Source: CAIXZV01 sp037446495
GTDB taxonomy: Bacteria; Chloroflexota; Limnocylindria; Limnocylindrales; CSP1-4
NCBI GenBank assembly: GCA_037446495.1
Contig: JBBIIL010000015.1
Span: 1 to 46,819, forward strand
DNA length: 46,819 nt
Direction of reading: 5' to 3'
Below the pieces are notes generated by a model that was not told the DNA's origin, made no database searches, and was given only the letters and a program-made list of their open reading frames with translations. The position numbers and the translations under genes were made by a program. This document shows, in pieces, positions 22,898 to 32,878 of this stretch. Position 1 is the first letter of the stretch, and each line of letters opens with the position of its first letter.

Positions 22898-24295
22898 ATG
22901 GCTGATCTTGGCCAGCGCTCGGTCTCGCGCCGGACGCTCCTGAAGGGCGGCGCCGCGGTCGCAGCCCTCGGCGGCATCTCCGCGTTCATCGCCGCCTGCG
23001 GCGGCAGCAGCGCGACTGCCTCTCCGTCCGTGGCGGCCTCAGTGGCCCCCAGCACGGCCGCATCCGTGGCGCCGTCCACGGCGGCCTCGGTTGCCCCGTC
23101 CACGGCACCGTCTGCCAGCGGCACCGTCACCTTCGGATCCAACTACTCGGACGACGTCCCGAAGAAGGCGATCGCGGCCGTGATGACCGCCTTCACCCAG
23201 AAGACGGGCATCAACGTCACCATCAACACCGTCGAGCACAACAAGTTCCAGGACACGATCAACGCGTACCTCCAGGCCACGCCTGACGACACGTTCACCT
23301 GGTTCGCCGGCTACCGGATGCGGTTCTTCGCGGCCCAGGGCCTCGCAACCGACATCAGCGACGTCTGGGGCACCATCGGCGCCAACTTCTCCGACGCGTT
23401 CAAGACGGCCTCCACGGGCGACGACGGCAAGCAGTACTTCGTCCCGCTCTACAACTACCCGTGGGTGGTCATCTACCGGAAGTCCTTCTGGACCCAGAAG
23501 GGCTACGCGATCCCCAAGACGCTGGCCGACTTCACCAAGCTCGGCGACCAGATGAAGAAGGACGGGCTCATCCCGCTGGCCTTCGCCGACAAGGACGGCT
23601 GGCCGGCCATGGGTACCTTCGACATCCTCAACATGCGCATCAACGGCTACGACTTCCACGTCGGCCTGATGGCCGGCAAGCAGAAGTGGACCGACCCGAA
23701 GGTCAAGGCCGTGTTCCAGCAGTGGGCACAGCTCCTGCCGTACTTCGACCCGGCCCCGCTGGGCAAGACCTGGCAGGAAGCCGCTCAGGACCTGATCAAC
23801 AAGAAGGCCGGGATGTACTTCCTGGGCACCTTCGCGGGCCAGCAGGCCACCGACCAGGCCACCCATGACGACCTCGACTTCTTCCCGTTCCCGACCCTCG
23901 GCACGGCGTACGACGCCGAGATGGGCATCGACGCCCCGATCGACGGGTTCATGATGTCCTCCAAGGCCAAGAACACGGACGGCGCCAAAGCGCTCCTGGA
24001 GTACCTCGGCTCGGCTGACGCGGCGAACATCTACCTGGCCTCCGACGCCAACGACGTCGCCGCCAACAAGCAGGCCGACACCAGCAAGTACAACGCCTTC
24101 CAGAAGTCGAGCGCCACGATCATCGGGAACGCCGGCAAGATCGCGCAGTTCCTCGATCGCGACACCCGCCCGGACTTCGCGGGCGCGAACGGCATGCAGA
24201 GCTTCCTCCAGACCTTCCTCAAGGCCCCGACACAGGACCTCGACAAGTTCCTGAGCGGCATCCAGTCGTTCTACGACAGCCTGCCGCCGCAGTGA
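22898..24295 (+). CDS. Sugar ABC transporter solute-binding lipoprotein (CUT1-type)
   Basis: A 465-residue extracytoplasmic binding protein. The N-terminus has a twin-arginine-like RRTLLKGG followed by a hydrophobic stretch and the lipobox-like FIAAC with C34 as the lipidated residue. A Ser/Ala/Pro-rich tether follows with three near-identical eight-residue repeats (AASVAPST). From about residue 72 it is a family 1 solute-binding fold (VTFGSNYSDDVPKKAIAAVMTAFTQKTGI, VPLYNYPWVVIYRKSFW, DAPIDGFMMSSKAKN). The neighbours suggest galactosides as ligand. The start is ATG 22898 with an excellent AGAGGAGG 6-13 nt upstream. It is the first gene of the five-gene operon. Confidence 0.92.
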   Translation: MADLGQRSVSRRTLLKGGAAVAALGGISAFIAACGGSSATASPSVAASVAPSTAASVAPSTAASVAPSTAPSASGTVTFGSNYSDDVPKKAIAAVMTAFTQKTGINVTINTVEHNKFQDTINAYLQATPDDTFTWFAGYRMRFFAAQGLATDISDVWGTIGANFSDAFKTASTGDDGKQYFVPLYNYPWVVIYRKSFWTQKGYAIPKTLADFTKLGDQMKKDGLIPLAFADKDGWPAMGTFDILNMRINGYDFHVGLMAGKQKWTDPKVKAVFQQWAQLLPYFDPAPLGKTWQEAAQDLINKKAGMYFLGTFAGQQATDQATHDDLDFFPFPTLGTAYDAEMGIDAPIDGFMMSSKAKNTDGAKALLEYLGSADAANIYLASDANDVAANKQADTSKYNAFQKSSATIIGNAGKIAQFLDRDTRPDFAGANGMQSFLQTFLKAPTQDLDKFLSGIQSFYDSLPPQ

Positions 24296-24334
24296 TCGCG
24301 GCAACCTCTCGCTGAACCCTCGTCAGTAGCGGTC

Positions 24335-25333
24335 GTGAGCTCCTCCTCCGCTCCGCCCTACGCCCCGCCGGCCTCGGCCGGCGGGGCGTCGCCGCCCCTG
24401 CGTGCCCGGCGCGGCCGCAAGCGCTTCAGCGTCCTCACCCGGCGCGACAAGCTGACCCTCAGTCTGATGGTCGGCATCCCGGCCTTCATTCACATCTTCC
24501 TGATCTGGCTGCCGACCATCGGCTCGATCGTCCTGTCGTTCACGAGCTGGAACGGCATCGGCGGCCTGGACAAGATCAAGTTCATCGGCATCAAGAACTA
24601 CGAGAACCTGTTCGCCAACTACCCGCCGTTCTGGCCGGCCGTCGAGAACAACCTGATCTGGCTGGCGGCGTTCCTGCTCATCGCCACGCCGCTCGGGATG
24701 CTGATGGCTGTCATCCTGGATCAGAACATCCGCGGCACCCGGATCTACCAGAGCGTTCTGTACATGCCGGTCGTGCTGTCGCTCGCGATCGTGGGCTTCA
24801 TCGCCCAGCTGATGTACTCACCCGGCATGGGCTTCATCAACAACTTCCTCCAAGCCGTGACCGGCGACCCGAAGTGGGTCACCTCGGGCACCGCGATCGA
24901 CTGGCTCGGCACGCCCGGCCTCAACTTCGCGATGGTGCTCGTCGCGGCCAGCTGGCGCCACGTCGGCTACATCATGGTGCTGTACCTTGCCGGGCTGAAG
25001 AGCGTGGACAACACACTGCGCGAGGCCGCAGCGATCGACGGCGCCAACGCCCGCCAAGTGTTCTTCCGGGTGGTCTTCCCGGTCATGGCGCCCATCAACG
25101 TGGTCGTGCTGGTGGTGACGATCATCGAGTCGCTGCGCGCCTTCGACATCGTCTACATCATCAACAAGGGCCTCAACGGCCTGGGCCTGCTGTCGGTTCT
25201 GATCGCCAACAACATCCTGGGCGAGGCGAGCCTCATCGGCTTCGGCTCGGCCATGGCGGTCATCCTGCTCCTGATCTCGATCGGCCCGATCATCTACTAC
25301 CTGGCGCGAACCCTGGGCAAGGAGGCCGAATGA
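24335..25333 (+). CDS. Sugar ABC transporter permease 1 (MalF/UgpA type)
   Basis: A 332-residue inner-membrane protein with about six transmembrane helices after a positively charged Pro-rich N-terminus of about 40 residues. The ATPase-docking EAA loop is LREAAAIDGANARQVFFRVVFP (E230). With the next gene it forms the heterodimeric membrane channel of a CUT1 importer. The GTG at 24335 follows the binding-protein stop by 39 bp; the ribosome-binding site is poor. The stop overlaps the next start as ATGA. Confidence 0.92.
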   Translation: MSSSSAPPYAPPASAGGASPPLRARRGRKRFSVLTRRDKLTLSLMVGIPAFIHIFLIWLPTIGSIVLSFTSWNGIGGLDKIKFIGIKNYENLFANYPPFWPAVENNLIWLAAFLLIATPLGMLMAVILDQNIRGTRIYQSVLYMPVVLSLAIVGFIAQLMYSPGMGFINNFLQAVTGDPKWVTSGTAIDWLGTPGLNFAMVLVAASWRHVGYIMVLYLAGLKSVDNTLREAAAIDGANARQVFFRVVFPVMAPINVVVLVVTIIESLRAFDIVYIINKGLNGLGLLSVLIANNILGEASLIGFGSAMAVILLLISIGPIIYYLARTLGKEAE

Positions 25334-26238
25334 CCGCCTCCACGGCGACGGCAGTTCGCCACCAAGTCGTGAGCGGCAAGCACAGGCGGCCGCACTACTT
25401 CACCCACGCCTTCCTGATCGTCGTCTCGCTGCTCTGGTTCATGCCCCTTGGATGGGCTGTCTACACCTCCCTGAGGCCGTATGCCGACACGGGCGGCAAC
25501 GCGCGCGGCTACTTCTCGATCGGCGGCGCCTACAACCTGGACAACTTCTTCAAGGCGTGGGACCAGGCACAACTGCCGCTGCACTTCGTCAACACCATCG
25601 TGGTGGTGGTCCCGGCGCTGATCCTGATCCTGCTCTTCTCGTCGATGGTGGCCGTCGCAGTCAGCCGGTACAGCTTCCGGTTCAACCTCGCGATGCTGAT
25701 GCTGTTCACCGCCGGCAACCTGCTCCCGCAGCAGGTGGTGATCACGCCCCTGTTCCGCCTCTACATCGCGCTGCCGCTGCCGACCTTTCTGAACCAGTTC
25801 GGCATCTGGTACGACTCCCTGTTCGGGATCGTCATGATCAACGTGGCCTTCCAGCTGGGCTTCTGCACGTTCGTGCTCTCCAATTACTTCAAGCAGGTGC
25901 CCAAGGAGATCAACGAGGCCGCGGTCGTGGACGGCGCGTCGGTGTGGCGGACGTACTGGTCCGTCCTTCTGCCCCTTGCCCGGCCGGCGCTGGCCGCCCT
26001 CGCGACGCTCGAGTTCACCTGGATCTACAACGACTTCTTCTGGGGCATCCTGCTCCTGCGGACCGGCGACAAGTTCCCCGTCACGTCCGCGCTGAACAAC
26101 CTCCAGGGCCAGTTCTTCACGGACAACAACCTGATGGCCGCCGGCTCGCTCATCGTTGCGCTGCCGACGCTCATCGTGTACTTCGCACTCCAGAAGCACT
26201 TCGTCGCCGGCCTGACCCTCGGCTCCACCAAGGGCTAG
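25330..26238 (+). CDS. Sugar ABC transporter permease 2 (MalG/UgpE type)
   Basis: A 302-residue membrane protein with six predicted helices and the EAA loop INEAAVVDGASVWRTYWSVLLPLARP (E196). It ends with the short C-terminal tail common in MalG-type subunits. It is translationally coupled to permease 1 (ATGA, 4-bp overlap). No ATPase gene follows: the operon goes straight to glycosidases, so the importer must borrow an MsiK-like ATPase encoded elsewhere. Confidence 0.92.
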   Translation: MTASTATAVRHQVVSGKHRRPHYFTHAFLIVVSLLWFMPLGWAVYTSLRPYADTGGNARGYFSIGGAYNLDNFFKAWDQAQLPLHFVNTIVVVVPALILILLFSSMVAVAVSRYSFRFNLAMLMLFTAGNLLPQQVVITPLFRLYIALPLPTFLNQFGIWYDSLFGIVMINVAFQLGFCTFVLSNYFKQVPKEINEAAVVDGASVWRTYWSVLLPLARPALAALATLEFTWIYNDFFWGILLLRTGDKFPVTSALNNLQGQFFTDNNLMAAGSLIVALPTLIVYFALQKHFVAGLTLGSTKG

Positions 26239-26295
26239 GCGCCAGGGGCCCGGTCGCGAGGCAGGGCTCGCCCGGTCCAGGAGGACCCACCCCGC

Positions 26296-29200
26296 ATGTC
26301 TCCCCAGCCCTGGGCCGATCCTGAGTTGACGGCGCGCGGGCGGCTGCCGATGCACGCCGTCCCCCACCTCGACCGTGTCCCGCTCGACGGCGAGTGGCGC
26401 TTCCAGCTCCTGCACCGGCCCACCGATCCGGTGGGCGCCGCCGCCACCGACTGGCGCCCGATCGCGGTGCCCGGCTGCTGGACGATGCAGGAGACGTGGG
26501 ACAGGCCGCACTACACCAACGTGCAGATGCCGTGGCCCAACCGCCCGCCCGAGGTCCCCGAGGAGAACCCGACCGGCGTCTACGAGCGCACGTTCAGCCT
26601 GCCCGAGTCGTGGGCGGGCAGGCGCGTGGTGCTCCACGTGGGCGCGGCCGAGAGCGTGCTCATCGTGACGCTCAACGGCCAGGAGGTCGGGACCGGGAAG
26701 GACTCGCACCTCGCCCAGGAGTACGACCTCACCGACCGGCTCGTGCCGGGGCCCAACACGCTCCGCCTCACGGTCGTCAAGTGGTCCGACGCCAACTTTG
26801 TCGAGGACCAGGACCAGTGGTGGCACGGTGGCATCACGAGGCCGGCCTTCCTGTACGCCACCGGCCCGGCGTACCTCGCGGATGTGCAGATCGACGCCGG
26901 GCTGGAGCCGGACAACGCCACGGGCACGCTCGCGCTCGAGGTGCACGTGGGCTGGCGGCCGGGCCGCCGCGTCCCCGGCTGGCGGGTTGAGGCGCGCCTC
27001 GAGGGCCTCGACGGCGTGCTCCGTGCCGACGTCGCTGCCGCACCGCCGCAGCCCGGTGACTCCGGCAGCTTCGTCATCCCGGGTCCGCCGCGCCGGGGTC
27101 GCCTAGACCTCGAGTCCCTCGCCGCAGCCGACGCCCTGGCCGAGCCGGACGACATCGCGATGTGGGACGAGGCGAAACACGTCGTGATCCCGCCCCGCGT
27201 CGGCGTCGCCAAGATTGCCGCGCGGGTGCCGAGGGTCACGCCCTGGTCCGCCGAGGTGCCGGCGCTGCGGACCCTCGAAGTGTCGCTGGTCGGGCCCGAC
27301 GGGGCCGTGGTTGAGCGCGTGGAGCGGCGCATCGGGTTCCGGCGCGTCGAGGCCACGACCAAGGAGTTGCTGGTCAACGGCCGCCCGGTGCTCATCCGCG
27401 GCGTCAACCGCCACGACTTCAACCCGCACACCGGCCGCGTGGTCTCCCCCGAGGACATGCGCGCCGACGTGGTGCTGATGAAGCAGTTCAACATCAACGC
27501 GCTGCGAACGTCGCACTACCCCAACGACCCGCTGCTGCTCGACGTGTGCGATGAGCTGGGCCTGTACGTCATCGACGAGGCGGACATCGAGAGCCACGCC
27601 TACTACGACGACGTCTGCAGGGACCCGCGCTACCTGAGCCAGTTCGTGGACCGGGTGTCCCGAATGGCTCGCCGGGACCGCCACCACCCCTCGGTGATCC
27701 TGTGGTCGCTGGGCAACGAATCCGGCTACGGCCCCAACCACGACGCCGCCGCCGGCTGGCTCCGCCGCTTCGATCCCTCGCGCCCGCTCCACTACGAGGG
27801 GGCGATGAAGTACGACTGGGCGAGCGCCCAGACCGCATCCGACATCACCTGCCCGATGTACCCGCCGATCGCCGCCATCGTGGCGCACGCGCAGTCCCCG
27901 GACCAGCGGCACCCGCTGATCATGTGCGAGTTCAGCCATGCCATGGGCAACTCGTGCGGGACCCTGGGCGAGTACTGGGACGCCATCGAGGCCACCCACG
28001 GGCTCCAGGGCGGCTTCCTCTGGGAGTGGCGCGATCACGGGCTGGACCAGCGCCTCGCCGACGGCCGCATCCGCCACGCGTACGGCGGCGACTTCGGCGA
28101 CGTGCCCAATGACGGAACGTTCGTCACCGATGGCGTCACGTTCCCGGACCGGATGCCGAAGCCGGGGCTCTGGGAGCACAAGCAGATCCACGCCCCCGTG
28201 CGCGTCGTCTCCGGTGCGGGCGAGGCGCGCGAAGGCCGCGTGGCGCTCGAGAACCGCGGCGACTTCCGCGACCTCTCGTGGCTGCGCGGCACGTGGGAGA
28301 TCGCGGACGAGGGCGCTGTGCTGACGCAGGGCAATCTGCCGCTGCCCGCGGTGGCGCCGGGTGAGCGCGTCGAAACGCAGCTGCCGGGCTTCGCGCTCCC
28401 CGAGGCCGACGGCCGCGAGCGCGTCCTGACGATCCGCTTCAGGCTCGCCGAGACGACCGCGTGGGCCCCAGCCGGCTTCGAGATCGGCTGGGCGCAGGTG
28501 GTCATCGAGCCAGCGGTCGGCGGGGATCTGCGCGCGACCTCCGGTGACGTGCCGCTCGACGCGGACGGCAACCTCGTCCATCCGTCGTTCGCGGCGCCGC
28601 CCGCACTGACACTGTGGCGCTCGCCCACCGACAACGACCGCATCGGCGGCATGGGCAGCCGGTGGGTCGCGTGGGGTCTGCCGAGCCTGACTCGGGCGCT
28701 GGTGGGCATCGAGAGGGGCGCCGAGGAGACCGTGGTGCGCACCGTCTGGCGGACGTCCGGCGGGATCGAGATCCCGCACGTGGCACGGCTGGGACGGACG
28801 CCCGACGGCGCGGTCCGGGTGACCGAGACGGTTGACGTCCCGGCGATCCTCGACGACCTGCCGCGCGTCGGCACGCTGCTGACGCTCGCCGCCGGGCACG
28901 AGTCCTACACCTGGTACGGCACCGGCCCGCACGAGACCTACCCCGACCGCGCCCGCAGCGGCCAGCTCGGCCGCTGGGCCTCCACGGTGGCGGCCCAGCT
29001 GGTCCCCTACGTGCGCCCGCAGGAGAACGGCGGCCACACCGGCGTCCGCTGGCTCGAGACGGGCGACGTGCGAATCGAGCTCGACCGGCCGCGCCAGGCC
29101 TCAGCGCTCCACGTCACGGCGCACGACCTCGACGCCGCCACGCACGATGACGAGGTGGTCCCCAGGCCGGAGACGTTCATCACGATCGACGCGGTCCACC

Positions 29201-29313
29201 GCGGCGTCGGCACCGCCTCCTGCGGACCGGATACCCTCGCCCAGTACCTCGTGCCAACCGGCACGCACACCTGGTCCTGGACGATCGAGACGCTGGAGTC
29301 GCTGCGCGCATGA
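26296..29313 (+). CDS. lacZ: Beta-galactosidase, glycoside hydrolase family 2
   Basis: A 1005-residue LacZ-type enzyme without signal peptide, hence cytoplasmic. Domain order: jelly-roll sugar-binding domain (about 45-220), Ig-like domain (about 220-345), TIM barrel (about 350-630), second Ig-like domain, and the beta-galactosidase small-chain domain to the C-terminus (TWYGTGPHETYPDR, TGVRWLE). The acid/base glutamate is E475 in WSLGNESGYG, and the nucleophile is E545 in MCEFSHAMGNS. RGVNRHDFNPHTGR and LRTSHYPNDP are the barrel signatures. The start is ATG 26296 with AGGAGGA upstream. The stop overlaps the alpha-galactosidase start by 4 bp. The full domain set supports lactase-like activity on imported beta-galactosides. 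Confidence 0.95.
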   Translation: MSPQPWADPELTARGRLPMHAVPHLDRVPLDGEWRFQLLHRPTDPVGAAATDWRPIAVPGCWTMQETWDRPHYTNVQMPWPNRPPEVPEENPTGVYERTFSLPESWAGRRVVLHVGAAESVLIVTLNGQEVGTGKDSHLAQEYDLTDRLVPGPNTLRLTVVKWSDANFVEDQDQWWHGGITRPAFLYATGPAYLADVQIDAGLEPDNATGTLALEVHVGWRPGRRVPGWRVEARLEGLDGVLRADVAAAPPQPGDSGSFVIPGPPRRGRLDLESLAAADALAEPDDIAMWDEAKHVVIPPRVGVAKIAARVPRVTPWSAEVPALRTLEVSLVGPDGAVVERVERRIGFRRVEATTKELLVNGRPVLIRGVNRHDFNPHTGRVVSPEDMRADVVLMKQFNINALRTSHYPNDPLLLDVCDELGLYVIDEADIESHAYYDDVCRDPRYLSQFVDRVSRMARRDRHHPSVILWSLGNESGYGPNHDAAAGWLRRFDPSRPLHYEGAMKYDWASAQTASDITCPMYPPIAAIVAHAQSPDQRHPLIMCEFSHAMGNSCGTLGEYWDAIEATHGLQGGFLWEWRDHGLDQRLADGRIRHAYGGDFGDVPNDGTFVTDGVTFPDRMPKPGLWEHKQIHAPVRVVSGAGEAREGRVALENRGDFRDLSWLRGTWEIADEGAVLTQGNLPLPAVAPGERVETQLPGFALPEADGRERVLTIRFRLAETTAWAPAGFEIGWAQVVIEPAVGGDLRATSGDVPLDADGNLVHPSFAAPPALTLWRSPTDNDRIGGMGSRWVAWGLPSLTRALVGIERGAEETVVRTVWRTSGGIEIPHVARLGRTPDGAVRVTETVDVPAILDDLPRVGTLLTLAAGHESYTWYGTGPHETYPDRARSGQLGRWASTVAAQLVPYVRPQENGGHTGVRWLETGDVRIELDRPRQASALHVTAHDLDAATHDDEVVPRPETFITIDAVHRGVGTASCGPDTLAQYLVPTGTHTWSWTIETLESLRA

Positions 29314-31559
29314 GCATCGCCTGGAACCCCGAGAGCCAGGAATGGCACCTCCACAACGGCCGGACGTCGTGGGTCCTGGGCATCCTGCCAAACGGCTGGA
29401 TCGGGCTGCACCACGCGGGCGCGCCGCTTGCGGTGGGGCCGTCGTACGCGCACCTCGGCCCCATCGACTTCCAGGGCTTCGACAACCGCGTGGGCGAGCC
29501 GGTGGGACTTGCGCTTCCGGTCCCGGGCCTGGGCGACTTCCGCGTTCCGGCGCTGGTCGTGGACGCGCCCGACGGCTCGCAGGTGGTGGAGCCGCGGTAT
29601 GCGACCCACCGGATCATCGCTGGCAAACCGCCGCTCCCGGGCCTGCTCCCCGCCACGTACGCGGAGGAGGACGACGAGGCGGACACGCTCGAGATCGACC
29701 TCCTCGACGCGCCCACCGGCCTCACCGTCACGCTGGCGTTCTCGATCTTCCGCGACCAGCCGATCGTGGCGCGGTCGATGCGCCTCGCGAACGGTGGCAC
29801 GGCCGGAGTCACCGTCCGGACCGCGATGAGCGCCACGCTCGACCTGCCCGACGACGACTGGAACCTCGTCACGTTCTCGGGCGCCTGGGCGCGGGAGCGC
29901 TTCCCGGTGGACCGCCCGCTGGTCCCCGGGCGCCAGGGCGTCGGCAGCCTGCGAGGCGGCTCGGGCAACGAGCACAACCCGTCCCTGGTCCTTCGCCGCC
30001 CGGCCACCACCGAGGCCGCCGGCGAGTGCTGGGGGATCGTGCTCGCGTGGTCGGGGAACTTCCTCGCCGAGGCCGAGGTGGGCCACTTCGGCACGACGCG
30101 CGTCCGCATCGGCGTGCACCCGGAGCAGTTCGCCTGGCCGCTCGACCCGGGCCAGTCCTTCGCGACGCCAGAGGCGCTCCTGGCCTGGAGCGGCGCCGGC
30201 CTGTCGGCGCTGAGCGACTCGCTGCACGAGCTCCTGCGCCACCGCATGGCCCGCGGACCGTGGCGAGACAGGGAGCGGCCCGTCCTGCTCAACAACTGGG
30301 AGGGCACGTACTTCGACTTCAACCACGACCGCATCGTGGCCATGGCCCGCGCCGCCAAGTCGATGGGCATGGAGCTGTTCGTCCTCGACGACGGCTGGTT
30401 CGGGCGCCGTGACAGCGACGACCGCTCGCTCGGCGACTGGGTCGTGGACGCTCGCAAGCTGCCGCACGGCCTCGACGGGCTCGCCCGCGAGGTGCGGGCG
30501 CTGGGCCTGATGTTCGGCCTGTGGATCGAGCCCGAGATGGTCAACCCCGACTCGGACCTGTTCCGCTCACACCCGGACTGGGTCATCGGCGTGCCCGGCC
30601 GCAAGCGGACCGAGAGCCGCCAGCAGCTGGTGCTCGACTTCGCGAACCCGACGGTCGTGGACCACATCGCGGGCGCCATCGGCGACGTGATCGCCAGTGC
30701 GCCCCTCGACTACGTCAAGTGGGATTGGAACAGGTTCATCACCGATCCGTTCTCCCCCACCCTGCCGCCCGGCCGTCAGGGCGAGTTCTTCCACCGGTAC
30801 AACCTGGGCATGTACGAGCTCTACGAGCGGCTGACCACTCGCTTCCCGCACATCCTGTTCGAGTCGTGCGCCTCGGGCGGCGCGCGGTTCGACGCGGGGA
30901 TCCTGGCGTGGGCGCCCCAGGCGTGGACCTCGGACGACACCGACGCGGTGGAACGCCTCAAGATCCAGTGGGGCACCTCGTTCGCGTACCCGCTGTCCTC
31001 GATGGCCGCCCACGTCTCCACGGTGCCGAACCACCAGACCGGTCGGATCGCCTCGCTCGACTTCCGTGCCGCCGTGGCCATGTTCGGCGCCTTCGGGTAC
31101 GAGCTCGACCCGACAGCGATGAGCCAGGACGACCTGGCGGCCGTGCGCCGGCAGGTGGCGTTCTACACGGAGCGCCGCGACCTGTTCCAGTACGGGCGGT
31201 TCACGCGGCTGCGCTCGCCCTTCGAGGGCGACGGCAACGAGGCCGCGTGGATGGCGTCGGCGCGGGACGGCTCGCGCGCCGTGGTCGCCCACTACCGCGT
31301 CCTGCAGCACCCGTGGCCGCACCGCGACCGGCTGGTCGTCCGCGGACTGGACCCCGACGCCCGGTACGCGGTCACCTGCTGGGACGGCTTCGAGGGGCCG
31401 ATGCCGACCATCGAGCGAGGCGGCGACGAGCTGATGACCGTGGGCCTGGGCATCGAGCCGCCCGACCCGATGCCGGTCGGCAACCGGGTCGGGGCGGATG
31501 GGCACCGACTCCTGCGGGGTGACTTCAGGGCGCGGCTGTTCGACCTGCGGCGGCTGTAG
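29310..31559 (+). CDS. Alpha-galactosidase, glycoside hydrolase family 36
   Basis: A 749-residue cytoplasmic enzyme. An N-terminal beta-sandwich (about 1-320) precedes a TIM barrel with VLDDGWFGRRDSDDRSLGDW, the nucleophile D472 in YVKWDWNR and the acid/base D542 in WTSDDTDA, spaced 70 residues apart as in characterised GH36 enzymes. SYAHL and LSSMAAHVS are further family features, and a C-terminal beta domain completes the protein. It removes alpha-galactosyl units, for example from raffinose-family sugars or melibiose. It is coupled to lacZ (ATGA) as the last gene of the operon; 41 bp separate its stop from the convergent galK stop. Confidence 0.94.
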   Translation: MSIAWNPESQEWHLHNGRTSWVLGILPNGWIGLHHAGAPLAVGPSYAHLGPIDFQGFDNRVGEPVGLALPVPGLGDFRVPALVVDAPDGSQVVEPRYATHRIIAGKPPLPGLLPATYAEEDDEADTLEIDLLDAPTGLTVTLAFSIFRDQPIVARSMRLANGGTAGVTVRTAMSATLDLPDDDWNLVTFSGAWARERFPVDRPLVPGRQGVGSLRGGSGNEHNPSLVLRRPATTEAAGECWGIVLAWSGNFLAEAEVGHFGTTRVRIGVHPEQFAWPLDPGQSFATPEALLAWSGAGLSALSDSLHELLRHRMARGPWRDRERPVLLNNWEGTYFDFNHDRIVAMARAAKSMGMELFVLDDGWFGRRDSDDRSLGDWVVDARKLPHGLDGLAREVRALGLMFGLWIEPEMVNPDSDLFRSHPDWVIGVPGRKRTESRQQLVLDFANPTVVDHIAGAIGDVIASAPLDYVKWDWNRFITDPFSPTLPPGRQGEFFHRYNLGMYELYERLTTRFPHILFESCASGGARFDAGILAWAPQAWTSDDTDAVERLKIQWGTSFAYPLSSMAAHVSTVPNHQTGRIASLDFRAAVAMFGAFGYELDPTAMSQDDLAAVRRQVAFYTERRDLFQYGRFTRLRSPFEGDGNEAAWMASARDGSRAVVAHYRVLQHPWPHRDRLVVRGLDPDARYAVTCWDGFEGPMPTIERGGDELMTVGLGIEPPDPMPVGNRVGADGHRLLRGDFRARLFDLRRL

Positions 31560-31600
31560 GCGCGGGACACGGTGGCCCGGCCTGCCGTGACGTGGAAGGT

Positions 31601-32812
31601 TCAGGCCAGCCGGCGTGCCCCCTCGGATGCCTCGACCTCGAACACGCGCGGCGTGAGGCCCGTCCGCGCAGGGTAGTCGCGCAGGACGCTCTCGCGCAGG
31701 GCGGGGACGGCGTCGCGGCGGACCAGGTTGATGGTGCAGCCGCCGAACCCGGCACCTGTGAGCCGCGCCCCGATCACGCCCGGCGTGGCGCGTGCGATCT
31801 CGACCAGCGCGTCGAGCTCGGGTGAGGAGACCTCGTACAGGTCGCGCAGCGAGGCGTGGCTGGCGAAGAACAGGCGTCCGACCTCCGCGAGGTCTCCCGC
31901 CTCGAACGCGGCGATCGTGTCGAGCACGCGCTGGTCCTCGTCCACCACGTGCTGGGCACGCCGGACGGCGACGGGCTCCAGGCGGTCGCGGACCGCGTCG
32001 AGCATCGCAGGCGTGACGTCTCGCAGGGCGGTCACCCCCGGCTCCAGCGCCGCGATCGCGGCCACGGCGGCGTCGCACTGCGCCCGGCGCTCGTTGTACG
32101 CCGACGCCTCGAGGCGGCGCGGCGAGCCCGAGTGGCACGCGACGAGCGCGAGGCCCTCGCCGACCAGCCGGATCGCGCGGTGCTCGAGGCTCCGGCAGTC
32201 GAGGAGCAGCGCCCGGCTGGGCTCGCCGAAGATGGACGCGAACTGGTCCATGATCCCGTTGTTCAGGCCGATGTAGCCGTTCTCGGACCGCTTCACCAGG
32301 TGGACGAGGCCCATGGGGTCCACCGCCGGACGCTCCCCGCCCGAGAGCGCCCAGGCCGAGACCACCTCGAGCGCGGCCGACGACGACAGCCCGGCGCCCT
32401 GCGGCAGGTCCGACGCGAGCACGCCCCGGAACCCGGTCACCGGCAGCCCGGCCTCGGCCAGCGCCCAGCCCATGCCCGCGACGTAGTCGATCCAGGCGTT
32501 CTGGCGTCCGCCGGGGGCCCGCGCGGCGAACTCCCGCGCCTCGCCCGTCTCGGCGAGCGTGAGCCTCGCCACCCCGTCATCGGCGGGCACGAGGGCGATC
32601 GCGATCCCCCGCTCGATCGCGACCGGCAGCACGAAGCCCTCGTTGTAGTCGGTGTGCTCGCCGATCAGGTTGACGCGCCCGGGGGCGAACACCACGCGCA
32701 CATCGCCGGGCCGCGCGGCGGCTTCCGGATGGACCTCGCGCAGGCGCGCGGCGAGGGCGTCCGGATCGCGGGCGAGGGCGGCGGCAGTGGGATCCGGTCG
32801 TGCGTCGGGCAT
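31601..32812 (-). CDS. galK: Galactokinase
   Basis: A 403-residue GHMP kinase that phosphorylates galactose at C1. Motif 1 is GRVNLIGEHTDYNEG (45-59) with the galactose-contacting residues, motif 2 is GAGLSSSAALE (139-149), and motif 3 is GARLTGAGFGGC near the C-terminus. It converges on the alpha-galactosidase gene. Its ATG lies 7 nt from TAGGCT on the coding strand, so it has a probable leaderless promoter separate from the galT promoter. Confidence 0.95.
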   Translation of the reverse strand: MPDARPDPTAAALARDPDALAARLREVHPEAAARPGDVRVVFAPGRVNLIGEHTDYNEGFVLPVAIERGIAIALVPADDGVARLTLAETGEAREFAARAPGGRQNAWIDYVAGMGWALAEAGLPVTGFRGVLASDLPQGAGLSSSAALEVVSAWALSGGERPAVDPMGLVHLVKRSENGYIGLNNGIMDQFASIFGEPSRALLLDCRSLEHRAIRLVGEGLALVACHSGSPRRLEASAYNERRAQCDAAVAAIAALEPGVTALRDVTPAMLDAVRDRLEPVAVRRAQHVVDEDQRVLDTIAAFEAGDLAEVGRLFFASHASLRDLYEVSSPELDALVEIARATPGVIGARLTGAGFGGCTINLVRRDAVPALRESVLRDYPARTGLTPRVFEVEASEGARRLA

Positions 32813-32818
32813 GGTCGA

Positions 32819-32824
32819 AGCCTA
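32819..32824 (-). promoter_or_regulatory. -10 box TAGGCT of a probable leaderless promoter (galK)
   Basis: TAGGCT on the minus strand is followed by six bases and the galK ATG. It lies within the 66-bp gap after the TetR gene. Confidence 0.45.
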
Positions 32825-32878
32825 CCCTGCCGAAGGCCGCGTCGCGCGCCCAGTCGTCCTCGCGCCTGCGCTCGGCGG

